Part shown: piece after piece, positions 59,501 to 64,000 of the stretch
How the letters are laid out: each line of letters starts with the position of its first letter
Numbering within the stretch: the stretch's first letter is position 1
Assembly: GCF_031877795.1 (NCBI RefSeq)
Contig: NC_133970.1
Coordinates: 45,449,287 to 45,513,286 of the forward strand
Source: Strix aluco
Taxonomy: Eukaryota > Chordata > Aves > Strigiformes > Strigidae
DNA length: 64,000 nucleotides
Direction: 5' to 3'
Position numbers and translations under genes: made by a program
Notes under the pieces: generated by a model
The model's database searches: none
What the model saw: only the letters and a program-made list of their open reading frames with translations
Told to the model about the DNA's origin: nothing

Positions 59501-59818
59501 TGTCACTGCAAAATGATTGATAATTAACAACAAATTTTGACATTGAAAAATATGTACTTAAACCACAGTTTTATGCCCTTAAAAACAGTATGGTTTGCAT
59601 CATAGCAAAAAATTAACAGCAACGAGCTAAAAGGCATATCAAAATATATGACTTGTCTCTTCTTCTTTTGTTGTTTCCATATTATTACCTTTTCATGTAC
59701 AATAGTTGTATTGTTCCTGGAGCAGTGAGGTTATAAAAATTTCCATCAGTCCAATAACATGAAAATGTCTCCAGTTCAGGTGATCTGCACTTGCTGATTT
59801 GTGGCCACTGCAAAAGGT
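31641..59818 (-). CDS. GHR: Growth hormone receptor, exons 4-10 (5' partial)
   Basis: Single-pass class I cytokine receptor that binds growth hormone at the cell surface and signals through JAK2 and STAT5. Seven exons join in phase: 59689..59818, 55913..56073, 49190..49368, 38481..38652, 36474..36564, 32844..32913 and 31641..32594. Each internal boundary has GT and AG. Together they give about 584 codons with no internal stop. All six paired extracellular cysteines, the FGEFS motif (counterpart of WSXWS), one membrane helix, the proline-rich Box 1 and the family's conserved C-terminal end are present. Chicken GHR is about 608 residues from memory, so only the signal-peptide exon (exon 2) and 5' UTR should be missing, beyond the right edge. 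No counterpart of mammalian exon 3 was recognised, as known for birds. The introns carry two proviruses and several solo LTRs. The protein looks functional; expression cannot be judged. Confidence 0.96.
32595..33459 (-). other. GHR intron 9 and start of intron 8
   Basis: Intron 9 is only 249 bp (32595-32843). The first 546 bp of intron 8 shown here are AT-rich unique sequence. Nothing else recognised. Confidence 0.6.
32844..32913 (-). CDS. GHR: GHR exon 9 (Box 1)
   Basis: 70 bp, the canonical length. It encodes [20 protein letters not shown] and the following LLK. The proline-rich FPPVPVPK is Box 1, the JAK2 docking site. Exon 9 skipping or alternative acceptors in mammals give truncated receptors; nothing here shows whether that occurs. 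Confidence 0.96.
33460..34394 (+). repeat. Solo LTR in GHR intron 8, no TSD
   Basis: 935 bp, TGAAGTAC...CAAAACA, same family as 3381 and 62588. The flanks CAGGG and TGTAC do not match. Its head is repeated: CTTGGACAACAGGCCC near 33473 and CCTGAACAACAGGCCCC near 33623. Confidence 0.85.
34395..36473 (-). other. GHR intron 8, unique part
   Basis: About 2.1 kb without recognisable gene or repeat. Short ORFs here show no family motifs. Confidence 0.5.
36474..36564 (-). CDS. GHR: GHR exon 8 (transmembrane)
   Basis: 91 bp, the canonical length, between TTTCAG and GTAGAG. After the short IEFPW stem it encodes a hydrophobic helix of about 24 residues, [19 protein letters not shown], then the basic stop-transfer start SKQPR. 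The arginine codon is split 2+1 across the intron. Confidence 0.96.
36565..37359 (-). other. GHR intron 7, unique part
   Basis: AT-rich, no recognisable feature. Confidence 0.5.
37360..37980 (-). repeat. Probable solo LTR, family unknown
   Basis: A GC-richer block in GHR intron 7. Read on the minus strand it ends with an AATAAG-type signal, a GT-rich stretch and a GC-rich segment finishing in AGTAAACA, like the R/U5 end of an LTR. The other half contains two related segments about 60 bp apart (37838 and 37890 areas) sharing CTTGGTA and TTCCACAGAA. AGCAGGT occurs next to both edges but not directly against TG and CA, so a target duplication is unproven and the limits are approximate. Confidence 0.45.
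37981..38480 (-). other. GHR intron 7, exon 7 side
   Basis: About 500 bp of AT-rich unique sequence; nothing recognised. Confidence 0.5.
38481..38652 (-). CDS. GHR: GHR exon 7 (FGEFS motif)
   Basis: 172 bp, two codons longer than the mammalian 166 bp exon but in the same phase. It encodes the end of the second fibronectin III module: [17 protein letters not shown], then FGEFS, where mammals have YGEFS, the receptor's equivalent of WSXWS. The exon ends in the juxtamembrane stem, where the two extra codons probably lie. Confidence 0.95.
38653..40310 (-). other. GHR intron 6, unique part
   Basis: About 1.7 kb of AT-rich sequence without recognisable gene or repeat. Confidence 0.5.
40311..40790. 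other. Unidentified GC-richer block
   Basis: About 480 bp that stand out from AT-rich intron 6. It has a CTATAAGAG box near 40480, a guanine-rich stretch and ORFs of 73-76 codons on both strands that match nothing I know. It could be an old LTR, but no TG/CA ends or target duplication were found. Confidence 0.3.
40791..41552 (-). other. GHR intron 6, before the provirus
   Basis: AT-rich unique sequence; nothing recognised. It ends at the TTTACT target duplication of the ERVK-like provirus. Confidence 0.5.
41559..41937 (+). repeat. ERVK-like 5' LTR
   Basis: 379 bp, TGTAGGG...CAACA. TATA-like GTATATAGG near 41693 and AATAAA near 41717 mark U3/R. Past the signal two related units of about 78 bp lie in tandem (shared AGTCTGCGA/CTGAGCGCCACTGA). 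Five substitutions, all transitions, separate it from the 3' LTR. Confidence 0.93.
41940..41957 (+). promoter_or_regulatory. Primer-binding site, tRNA-Trp type
   Basis: TGGTGACCCCGATGTGAT, two bases after the 5' LTR. It matches the known tRNA-Trp primer site of avian leukosis-type viruses except for one C-to-T change. Confidence 0.85.
42092..42475 (+). pseudogene. Gag N-terminal (matrix) remnant
   Basis: Open frame of 127 residues beginning [10 protein letters not shown] about 135 bp after the primer site, where matrix is expected. It is rich in E, K and A with a CXXC motif near the end, and stops at TAA. The following 550 bp have no clear capsid or nucleocapsid zinc knuckle, so the rest of gag seems deleted. 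Assignment rests mainly on position. Confidence 0.6.
43024..43500 (+). pseudogene. dUTPase-protease remnant
   Basis: The frame at 43024..43218 resembles the C-terminal half of a retroviral dUTPase: [20 protein letters not shown] and the GDSGFG end motif. After a stop and frame change comes protease, [15 protein letters not shown], at about 43288-43332. The catalytic DTGA is HTGA (codon CAT at 43303-43305), so it is inactive even apart from the stops. Confidence 0.65.
43540..44440 (+). pseudogene. Reverse transcriptase remnant
   Basis: Starts with a typical betaretroviral entry, [16 protein letters not shown], and has the catalytic YMDD at 44037-44048. Part of the palm before YMDD is missing (a short step from the LPXG-KNTPTM-like segment to YHYMDD). 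Thumb and connection follow ([26 protein letters not shown]). Several stops and frame changes interrupt it. Confidence 0.8.
45050..45565 (+). repeat. Diverged LTR fragment inside the ERVK provirus
   Basis: About 515 bp related to the LTRs at 3381, 33460 and 62588. Shared landmarks: AAGATGTAGCTTAGA, GAAACTCCCTTGGTT, GCCTCACCTACGG and CGCGTAGGATTTCC. By eye it is roughly 20-25 percent different from them and lacks both ends. It separates RT from RNase H and has no clear target duplication. Confidence 0.75.
45668..46600 (+). pseudogene. RNase H - integrase - Env fusion frame
   Basis: A 310-codon open frame. Residues about 30-115: RNase H ([24 protein letters not shown]). About 115-275: integrase with the HHCC finger (H-X3-H, then CPYCQKG) and core signatures [14 protein letters not shown] and the glutamate in QAIVERAHH. 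The frame then jumps directly into a sequence ending [10 protein letters not shown], which looks like the Env ectodomain next to the membrane. A deletion has thus joined integrase to Env in frame. Apparent start codons are not real starts. Confidence 0.8.
46619..46819 (+). pseudogene. Env transmembrane anchor and tail remnant
   Basis: Sixty-six codons in the same frame as the preceding fusion, after two TAG stops. It starts [10 protein letters not shown], has a hydrophobic helix of about 25 residues, then a basic tail (CRLFKK) ending at TAA just before the polypurine tract. Position and layout match a retroviral TM C terminus. Confidence 0.7.
46824..46837 (+). promoter_or_regulatory. Polypurine tract
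   Basis: A GGGGAGGGGGAAG-type tract directly before the 3' LTR, where plus-strand priming occurs. Confidence 0.85.
46838..47216 (+). repeat. ERVK-like 3' LTR
   Basis: 379 bp, followed by TTTACT, the right copy of the target duplication. Differs from the 5' LTR by five transitions (about 1.3 percent). It is closer to the solo LTR at 18555 than its own partner is. Confidence 0.93.
47223..49189 (-). other. GHR intron 6, exon 6 side
   Basis: About 2 kb of AT-rich unique sequence between the ERVK-like provirus and exon 6. Nothing recognised. Confidence 0.5.
49190..49368 (-). CDS. GHR: GHR exon 6
   Basis: 179 bp, the canonical length, between ACAG and GTATGA. It covers the hinge and first part of the second fibronectin III module: [23 protein letters not shown] and the [15 protein letters not shown] stretch, with an NET glycosylation site. 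The exon ends in phase 0. The 3' LTR of the intron 5 ERVL provirus lies only about 225 bp upstream in the transcript. Confidence 0.96.
49594..49937 (-). repeat. ERVL-like 3' LTR
   Basis: About 344 bp, beginning TGTCCTGGTTTCAACC at 49937 and ending CCTCCACA at 49594. It differs from the 5' LTR throughout, most strongly near 49805-49855. No minus-strand AATAAA was seen. Confidence 0.88.
49938..50235 (-). other. ERVL-like provirus 3' non-coding region
   Basis: About 300 bp between integrase and the 3' LTR. No Env and no dUTPase. A purine-rich AAGGGGTGGAGAC stretch beside the LTR can serve as polypurine tract. Confidence 0.6.
50236..51810 (-). pseudogene. ERVL-like Pol: RNase H and integrase
   Basis: First segment (51441..51806) has ALFTDGSC of RNase H. 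After a second frame change near 51450 come [15 protein letters not shown] and QQADQAAK, then integrase: HHCC finger ([13 protein letters not shown]), [14 protein letters not shown], a TGA stop (50686-50688) and, in the same frame, the catalytic glutamate in SGKIERY. The C terminus ([12 protein letters not shown]...CVPQGDL) ends at 50236. Only three lesions separate it from a complete reading frame. Confidence 0.88.
51751..53169 (-). pseudogene. ERVL-like Pol: protease and reverse transcriptase
   Basis: Opens directly after the Gag TAG in the same frame. Protease carries VDTGAQC (DTGA at 53050-53061) and GIDYL. RT follows with [30 protein letters not shown] and the catalytic YIDD at 52225-52236, then FLGIKW and the thumb. 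The ordinary residues of an active enzyme are present. A frame change near 51800 moves the rest of Pol to another frame. Confidence 0.9.
53170..54420 (-). pseudogene. ERVL-like Gag, one internal stop
   Basis: One frame of about 417 codons broken only by TGA at 54148-54150, probably a decayed CGA. The first 90 codons are proline-, basic- and acid-rich ([13 protein letters not shown]). The second part (297 codons from 54063) has the [14 protein letters not shown] and [17 protein letters not shown] segments characteristic of avian ERVL Gag. No CCHC zinc knuckle was seen. It ends at TAG (53170-53172), after which Pol continues in the same frame. Confidence 0.8.
54317..54664 (-). CDS. Membrane-span ORF between primer site and Gag
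   Basis: 115 codons; the ATG is the first after the primer site (about 45 nt) with A at -3. Hydrophobic stretches at about residues 3-25, 32-42 ([12 protein letters not shown]) and 72-97 ([20 protein letters not shown]) suggest two or three membrane helices; the tail is polar and basic. It overlaps the Gag frame in another frame by about 100 bases. It may be a separate leader protein or an N-terminal part of Gag split off by a frameshift. I know no named family for it. Confidence 0.5.
   Translation of the reverse strand: MWIAWLLKILPPHLQYVFPMLLLTFRERWVKVLFLLYYVMLIYDSMRSSALGLFTAVFEKFGEFKYLWNVDLNMVTVLLGVSAFLHVVQVLFMVKLLFKSNRDCSHYKPEDRRCS
54710..54727 (-). promoter_or_regulatory. Primer-binding site, tRNA-Lys(1,2) type
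   Basis: Minus strand TGGCGCCCAACGTGGGGC, five bases inside the 5' LTR. This is the lysine-1,2 primer sequence known from foamy and some betaretroviruses. Confidence 0.88.
54733..55094 (-). repeat. ERVL-like 5' LTR
   Basis: About 362 bp; TGTCCTG-type start at 55094, ending CCTCCA at 54733. The inner end has AC where the 3' LTR has TG. Contains GACGTCAC, a cAMP-response-like box near 55035, and a poly-C run near 54951-54963. Confidence 0.88.
55100..55912 (-). other. GHR intron 5, exon 5 side
   Basis: AT-rich unique sequence, nothing recognised. Confidence 0.5.
55913..56073 (-). CDS. GHR: GHR exon 5
   Basis: 161 bp between a CTAG acceptor and a GTATGC donor. It carries ECPDY, the GENSCYF segment, IWIPYCVK and ERCFSVDEI, which supply four of the six disulfide cysteines. 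Mammalian exon 5 is 173 bp, so this exon is four codons shorter but keeps the same phase; the difference falls near the exon 4/5 junction and the loop before the last cysteine. Confidence 0.95.
56074..56860 (-). other. GHR intron 4, exon 5 side
   Basis: Mostly unique sequence. ORFs of 65 and 92 codons at 56358-56685 match nothing known and are probably chance. Confidence 0.5.
56957..57940 (+). repeat. Composite repeat, copy 2, with inserted LTR
   Basis: A 984-bp block that appears identical to 14753..15736. It consists of an outer repeat (56957-57509) and an inserted 431-bp LTR (57510..57940, TGTCCTGG...ACAACA) whose target duplication GCAAT is present on both sides (57505-57509, 57941-57945). 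After it the outer repeat continues with AATAAAG, like the end of another LTR. Left of 56957, about 90 bp remain recognisably related to copy 1 but with several differences. Confidence 0.88.
57946..59688 (-). other. GHR intron 4, exon 4 side
   Basis: About 1.7 kb AT-rich unique sequence after the composite repeat. Nothing recognised. Confidence 0.5.
59689..59818 (-). CDS. GHR: GHR exon 4 (start of cytokine-receptor domain)
   Basis: 130 bp, the usual length for this exon. It starts with the last two bases of a split codon after a CAG acceptor and ends with two bases of an arginine codon before GTAATA. It encodes the first disulfide pair (KCRSPE and FSCYW) of the growth-hormone-binding domain and an NLT glycosylation site. 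No exon 3 was seen in the 4.2 kb to its right. Confidence 0.95.
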
Positions 59819-60314
59819 CTGTCAGGAAAAATGGCAGGGTACAGAATGCGACACATTAAACAAATCCATAAGCCAGACTAACACACTGTTAAAATGAAAC
59901 TCAGCACTTTTAATGAGTAATTAACTTTCCTTCCAATTCCTTACATATGAGGCAAGATTTAAATTCTTCTTACATGCATAAACATAGATGACTATACCTG
60001 TAGAAAGCCAAATTTGAAAGTCAAGCTCTCTTTTGTGCAGTGTGGAAATGTTAGTATCACAGCCTGACACAGAGCATGGGGATATGCCAGCACTGTAGCT
60101 GTAGTTCAGTACAGATATACCTGAATTAGCCCTGCACTTGCTTTAAAGAAAGTGTGCTACTGCAGAGCTCAGTATTAGACTAACCACGGCTTAGTATTTA
60201 CCCAGTTGAGCAGTTTTGCAATGTGTCTACTCATTACAGTAGCTACCTTGAACTGAGTTGAGGTTTGTGTATACTACATTGTGTAAGTATAACCTTGCCC
60301 TGACAGAGATAAGG
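59819..60314 (-). other. Sequence upstream of GHR exon 4
   Basis: Intron sequence; searched by eye for an exon 3 counterpart and none was seen. Confidence 0.5.
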
Positions 60315-60319
60315 GCAGC

Positions 60320-61153
60320 TGTGAGAGACAAAAAACTAGGCCTGCAAGAAACATGGACTGAGAAAACCAGCCTGAGAAAGAGATAAAAGTTGAGGCCCTC
60401 CAAGCTAAGGAATGCCTCAAACACTCGCAAGTAATGAAACTATAGTCACAGGGTGGATGGTGTGGAGGTCAAAGCTGATAAGGCTGCCCCGATAACACAG
60501 GATGCAGCTGGAGGGGGGAGCCCTGTGGAGACAGGATGGCTCTGCTCTGGGGCACCTGGCCAAAATTTCAAGGGCCATCTGTCCGGTGAATGACCTTTGC
60601 TTCATTATCCACGAAATGCATATTAAAGTTCACATCCCTCAATATGCTAACGAGGGCTAACATGATCATGCTAATTACATCATCCCATGAAACACCTCAC
60701 CCCTCCCCATACATGGGATACGTAGGTATGTGGGTCGACCTAGGGGATGGACCCAAGGAAAGTGGGTATAAATCAAGGAGGGTGGGAAGAAAAGGGGGGA
60801 GGGGGGGGGGCGGCGCACAGAGAGTGCAGCGAAGCAAAGAAGACGGATGCCTCCTGGAACCCTCGCTGGTGGGATCGACACAAGAACCCAGACTGGTGAT
60901 CTCTATTCCCCTATTCCCTCTATCTCCTCCTTTCCTTTTTCCTCCTTTCCTTCACTACCATTAAGCAATGCAAGGCATACTGTATTGCTTGCCACAACTT
61001 GTTATATACTTAGCCAATTATCGTGTATCCAATTAGTATATTGTGGGTAGTTAATAAATGTTTGGACTTTGAGACTTGTCTCACTGTTGTCCGCTCCGTT
61101 GGGGATTTGTGAATCTGAGTCACTTGTCTCCCTCGTCTGAGCGGGACGTGCCA
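60320..61153 (+). repeat. Solo LTR, 5-bp TSD GCAGC
   Basis: 834 bp, TGTGAGAGAC...GACGTGCCA with GCAGC on both sides (60315-60319, 61154-61158). A GGTATAAAT box near 60764 and AATAAA near 61053 show plus orientation. Inverted partner at 20619. Confidence 0.9.
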
Positions 61154-61504
61154 GCAGCTCTAAGCATGTGCCTCTTCTGCCACATGCTGCTTCTATATTA
61201 ATAATTTCTGTTCTTTGTCAAAACTGAAATGATGTAGGGCCAGGAAATGACTGGTACAATTAGTCAGCCTCATCAATCCATGTGAGAAAAATAATAAAAA
61301 AAGTTGCAGGTATGATTCACTGCTTTCAATGTAAGTACTTAACTTTGTCCTGACTTTTAATGGTCTAATGAAGCAGTCATTCTAAAATGCCAATATTTCA
61401 TATTTGGCCTGGAAAGCTTTCCAGAGGGAAATGACATGCACATAGAAGCATCTATATCTCTTCACTATCTGGGAAATGGGATTATTTAAGAAAATAAATA
61501 AAGC

Positions 61505-62587
61505 CCTTGAGGGAAGAGGGGCCCCAGAAAGCTGGTTAATATTCAAGGATGACCTCCTCCAAGCTCAGGAGCGATGCATCCCAACAAAGACTCCAGGAGG
61601 CCTGCATGGATGAACAAGGAGCTCCTGGACAAGATCGAACACAAAAAGGAAGCCTACAGAGGGTGGAAGCAAGGACAAGTAGCCTGGGAGGAATACAGAG
61701 AAACTGTCTGAGCCAGGGATCAGGTTAGGAAGGCCAAAGAACAGAATTAAATCTGTCAAGGGACATCAAGGGCAACAGAAAAGCTTCTATAGATACATTG
61801 GTGATAAAAGGAAGACTAGGGAAAATGTGGGCCTTCTCCAGAAGCAAATGGGAGATTGGTTACTTGGGATATGGAGAAGGCTGAGGTACTCAATGACTTT
61901 TTTGCCTCAGACTTCACTGGCAAGGGCTCCAGCCACATCGCCCAAGTCACAGAAGGCAAAGGCAGGGACTGGGAGAAGGAAGAATTGCGCACCATAACAA
62001 AAGATCAGGTTTGAGACCATCTCAGGAACCTGAAGGGGCACAAGTCCATGGGACCTGATGAGATACATCTGCGGGTCGTGAGGGAACTGGAGGATGAAGT
62101 GGCTAAGCCACTATCCATCACTTTTGAGAAGTCGGGGCAGTCCCGTGAAGTTTCCGCTGACTGGAAAAGGGGAAACATAACCCCCATTTTTAAAAAGGGA
62201 AAAAAAGAAGACCTGGGGAACTACAGGCCAGTCACTCTCACCTCTGTGCCCGGCAAGATCAGAGTGGATCCTCCTGGAAACTATGCTAGGGCACATGGAA
62301 AATGAGGTAATTGGTAACAGCCAACATGGCTTCACAAAGGGCAAATCATGCCTGACAAATTTGGTGGCCTTCTACCACAGGTTTACAGTGTTGGTGGATA
62401 ACAGAAGAGCAACTGATGTCATCTACCTGGACTTGTGCAAAGCATTTGACACTGTCCCGCACGACATCCTTGTCTCTAAATTGGAGAGATATGGAATTGA
62501 CAGATGGACCACTCAGTGGATAAGGAATAGGCTGGATGGTCGCACTCAAAGAGTTGTGGTCAATGGCTCCACGTCCAAGTGGAGAGC
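61505..62587 (+). repeat. CR1 LINE fragment, left part
   Basis: CR1 ORF2 in plus orientation. It begins in the endonuclease/linker region (GGGCCCCAGAAAGCTGG at 61520) and runs into RT, with [10 protein letters not shown] and [13 protein letters not shown]. Several stops. It is interrupted at 62588 by a solo LTR and continues at 63427. Confidence 0.85.
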
Positions 62588-63426
62588 TGAAGTGCTAAGG
62601 CTTGGACAACAGGCCCAAGCCAGAGTTGACCTATAGATGAATCCTGTATATTTTATAACTGATAACCATTGTGCTAGTAGGTATTGTACTAAGTTATAAC
62701 AACCCACTTATGCTGGTGTAAAAAGTGCTAAAGCATTGAAATACTGCAGCCTGAACAACAGGCCCCAAGCTGAAGCTGCTAACTTAGCATGGAGTCATTA
62801 ATAAAATATGTAAACTCACTAGTGAAAGACAAAATATAATCAGTAGTGAGGAGAGAATGTATTCAACCTTCCTTTTGCAGCCTTGTTCAAGGCTGAGAAC
62901 CCAAGTATTTGGCCTTGTTAGAAACTCCCTTGGTTCCCCCCCGAGCCCTGGACAGGCTTTGGGTGGAATCCAACAGGAGAATGAAACCAGAAACTTTCCG
63001 CTCAAAACAAAGGTGCCAGCTATTCTGGCTTGTCGATCTCTGGTATATAAGGCTGGGCCCGCTCACAGCGACTTTGGAAGCCTCACCTACGGGTGGACGC
63101 ACCGCGTAGGATTTCCCACTTGCCGGGACAGGCTCTCCAAATCCTCGCTGTAACCGGGGCTGCCCAGCGCCTGCGGGTCTGGATGATGGTAACGTATGCA
63201 AGTGGTGATGGATCTTTCTTAATCACTATTCTCCCCATCATGTAGTAATGATTTGATGCATTACCCTGTATTTTCCTGTTTGTTGCTTTAGGCGCATTAT
63301 TCTGCCTTTTCTTCCTGCATGTTTTCTGTATTACGCTGTTACATTATTTGGTTATCACCAGTAAAATACACCTGCTCTTTTCACTCTGGTGTCTGAGTTT
63401 AATTGGTATCCTTAATCAGCAAAACA
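62588..63426 (+). repeat. Solo LTR inside CR1
   Basis: 839 bp, TGAAGTGC...CAAAACA, with near-duplicate flanks AGAGC and AAAGC (62583-62587, 63427-63431). GTATATAAGG near 63043 is the TATA box. Same family as 3381 and 33460. Confidence 0.88.
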
Positions 63427-63833
63427 AAAGCAGTGATGAGTGGCGTTCTTCAGGGGTCAGTATTGGGATCAGTGCTGTTTAACATCTTTGTCAGGGACAT
63501 GAACAGTGGGATCAAGTGCACCCTCAGCAAGTTTGCCAACGACACCAAGCTGTGTGGTGCGGTCGACACGCTGGAGGGAAGGGATGCCATCCAGAGGACC
63601 TGGACAGGCTTGAGAGGTGGGCCCGTGCAAACCTCATGAAATTCAACAAGGCCAAGTTCAAGGTCCTGCACATGGGTCGAGGCAATCCCAAGCATAAACC
63701 CAGGCTGGGCAATGAGTGAGTTGGGAGCAGCCCTGCAGAGAAGGACTTGGGGGTATTAGTGAATGAAAAACCTGAATATGAGCAAGCAACGTGTGCTCAC
63801 AGCCCAGAAAGCCAAACGTATTCTGGGCTGCTG
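63427..63833 (+). repeat. CR1 LINE fragment, right part
   Basis: Continues the element of 61505..62587: [12 protein letters not shown] and [12 protein letters not shown], where the catalytic FADD is FAND. It is cut at 63833 by another LTR. Confidence 0.85.
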
Positions 63834-64000
63834 TCACGACCCAGACTGGAAGCCCAGAGAATCGCAACAGTTCTGTGATCCCCTTAGGTTAAAGTAAGGT
63901 GAAACGACACCAAATGACCGGGTAAAATGTTTTACTTGTGGTAGAGAACAATTTAAACTTGGAAAAGGATAATAAGCAATGTGGTCTCTTATAAATCTAT
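63834..64000 (-). repeat. LTR, truncated by window end
   Basis: Starts TGTCACGACCCAGACTGG and follows the first 167 bp of the LTR at 27574 closely. Inserted in CR1 with GCTGC on its left; the rest lies outside the window. Confidence 0.8.

Noticed and set aside
59819..64000. GHR exon 3 or exon 2
   Set aside because: No open segment with matching phase and signal-peptide or exon 3-like residues was seen; exon 2 is presumably beyond the window.
1..64000. tRNA, rRNA or small RNA genes
   Set aside because: No tRNA A/B boxes with a cloverleaf or rRNA signature were recognised; the tRNA-like matches are retroviral primer sites.

Overview
The window is bird nuclear DNA. Its only recognisable host gene is the growth hormone receptor (GHR), on the minus strand. 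Seven exons, from the first cytokine-receptor-domain exon (59689..59818) to the terminal exon with the stop codon (31641..32594), can be placed to the base by GT/AG sites and matching phases. Their lengths (130, 161, 179, 172, 91, 70 and 954 coding bases) and the open frame across all junctions indicate an intact gene. Only the signal-peptide exon and 5' UTR lie beyond the right edge. CR1 LINEs and avian-type LTRs confirm a bird; the order is uncertain.

The rest is mostly retroelements. By rough addition, LTR material covers about two fifths of the 64 kb and CR1 another 4 to 5 kb, far above the roughly 10 percent usual for bird autosomes. Bases 1-31600, downstream of GHR, hold many solo LTRs, CR1 fragments invaded by LTRs, a possible poly(A)-tailed retrocopy (5340-6060) and a three-level LTR nest (23481-25412). 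Introns of GHR (31600-60000) hold an ERVK-like provirus (41559-47216, antisense to GHR, 6-bp TSD) in intron 6 and an ERVL-like provirus (49594-55094, same sense as GHR, 5-bp TSD) in intron 5. Upstream of exon 4 (59800-64000) are another solo LTR and a CR1 interrupted by LTRs.

Most LTR insertions have recognisable target-site duplications of 4, 5 or 6 bp, so at least three integrase types have acted here. Points most worth a second look: (1) an intact GHR in unusually ERV-dense DNA, suggestive of a sex chromosome, possibly a W copy; (2) two 984-bp segments 42 kb apart that appear identical even in homopolymers; (3) a multi-membrane-span ORF directly after the primer-binding site of the ERVL provirus; (4) an ERVK provirus with young LTRs but a decayed, deleted interior.

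All calls come from reading the sequence by eye. No alignments or searches were run, so family names are assigned from motifs and TSD lengths.
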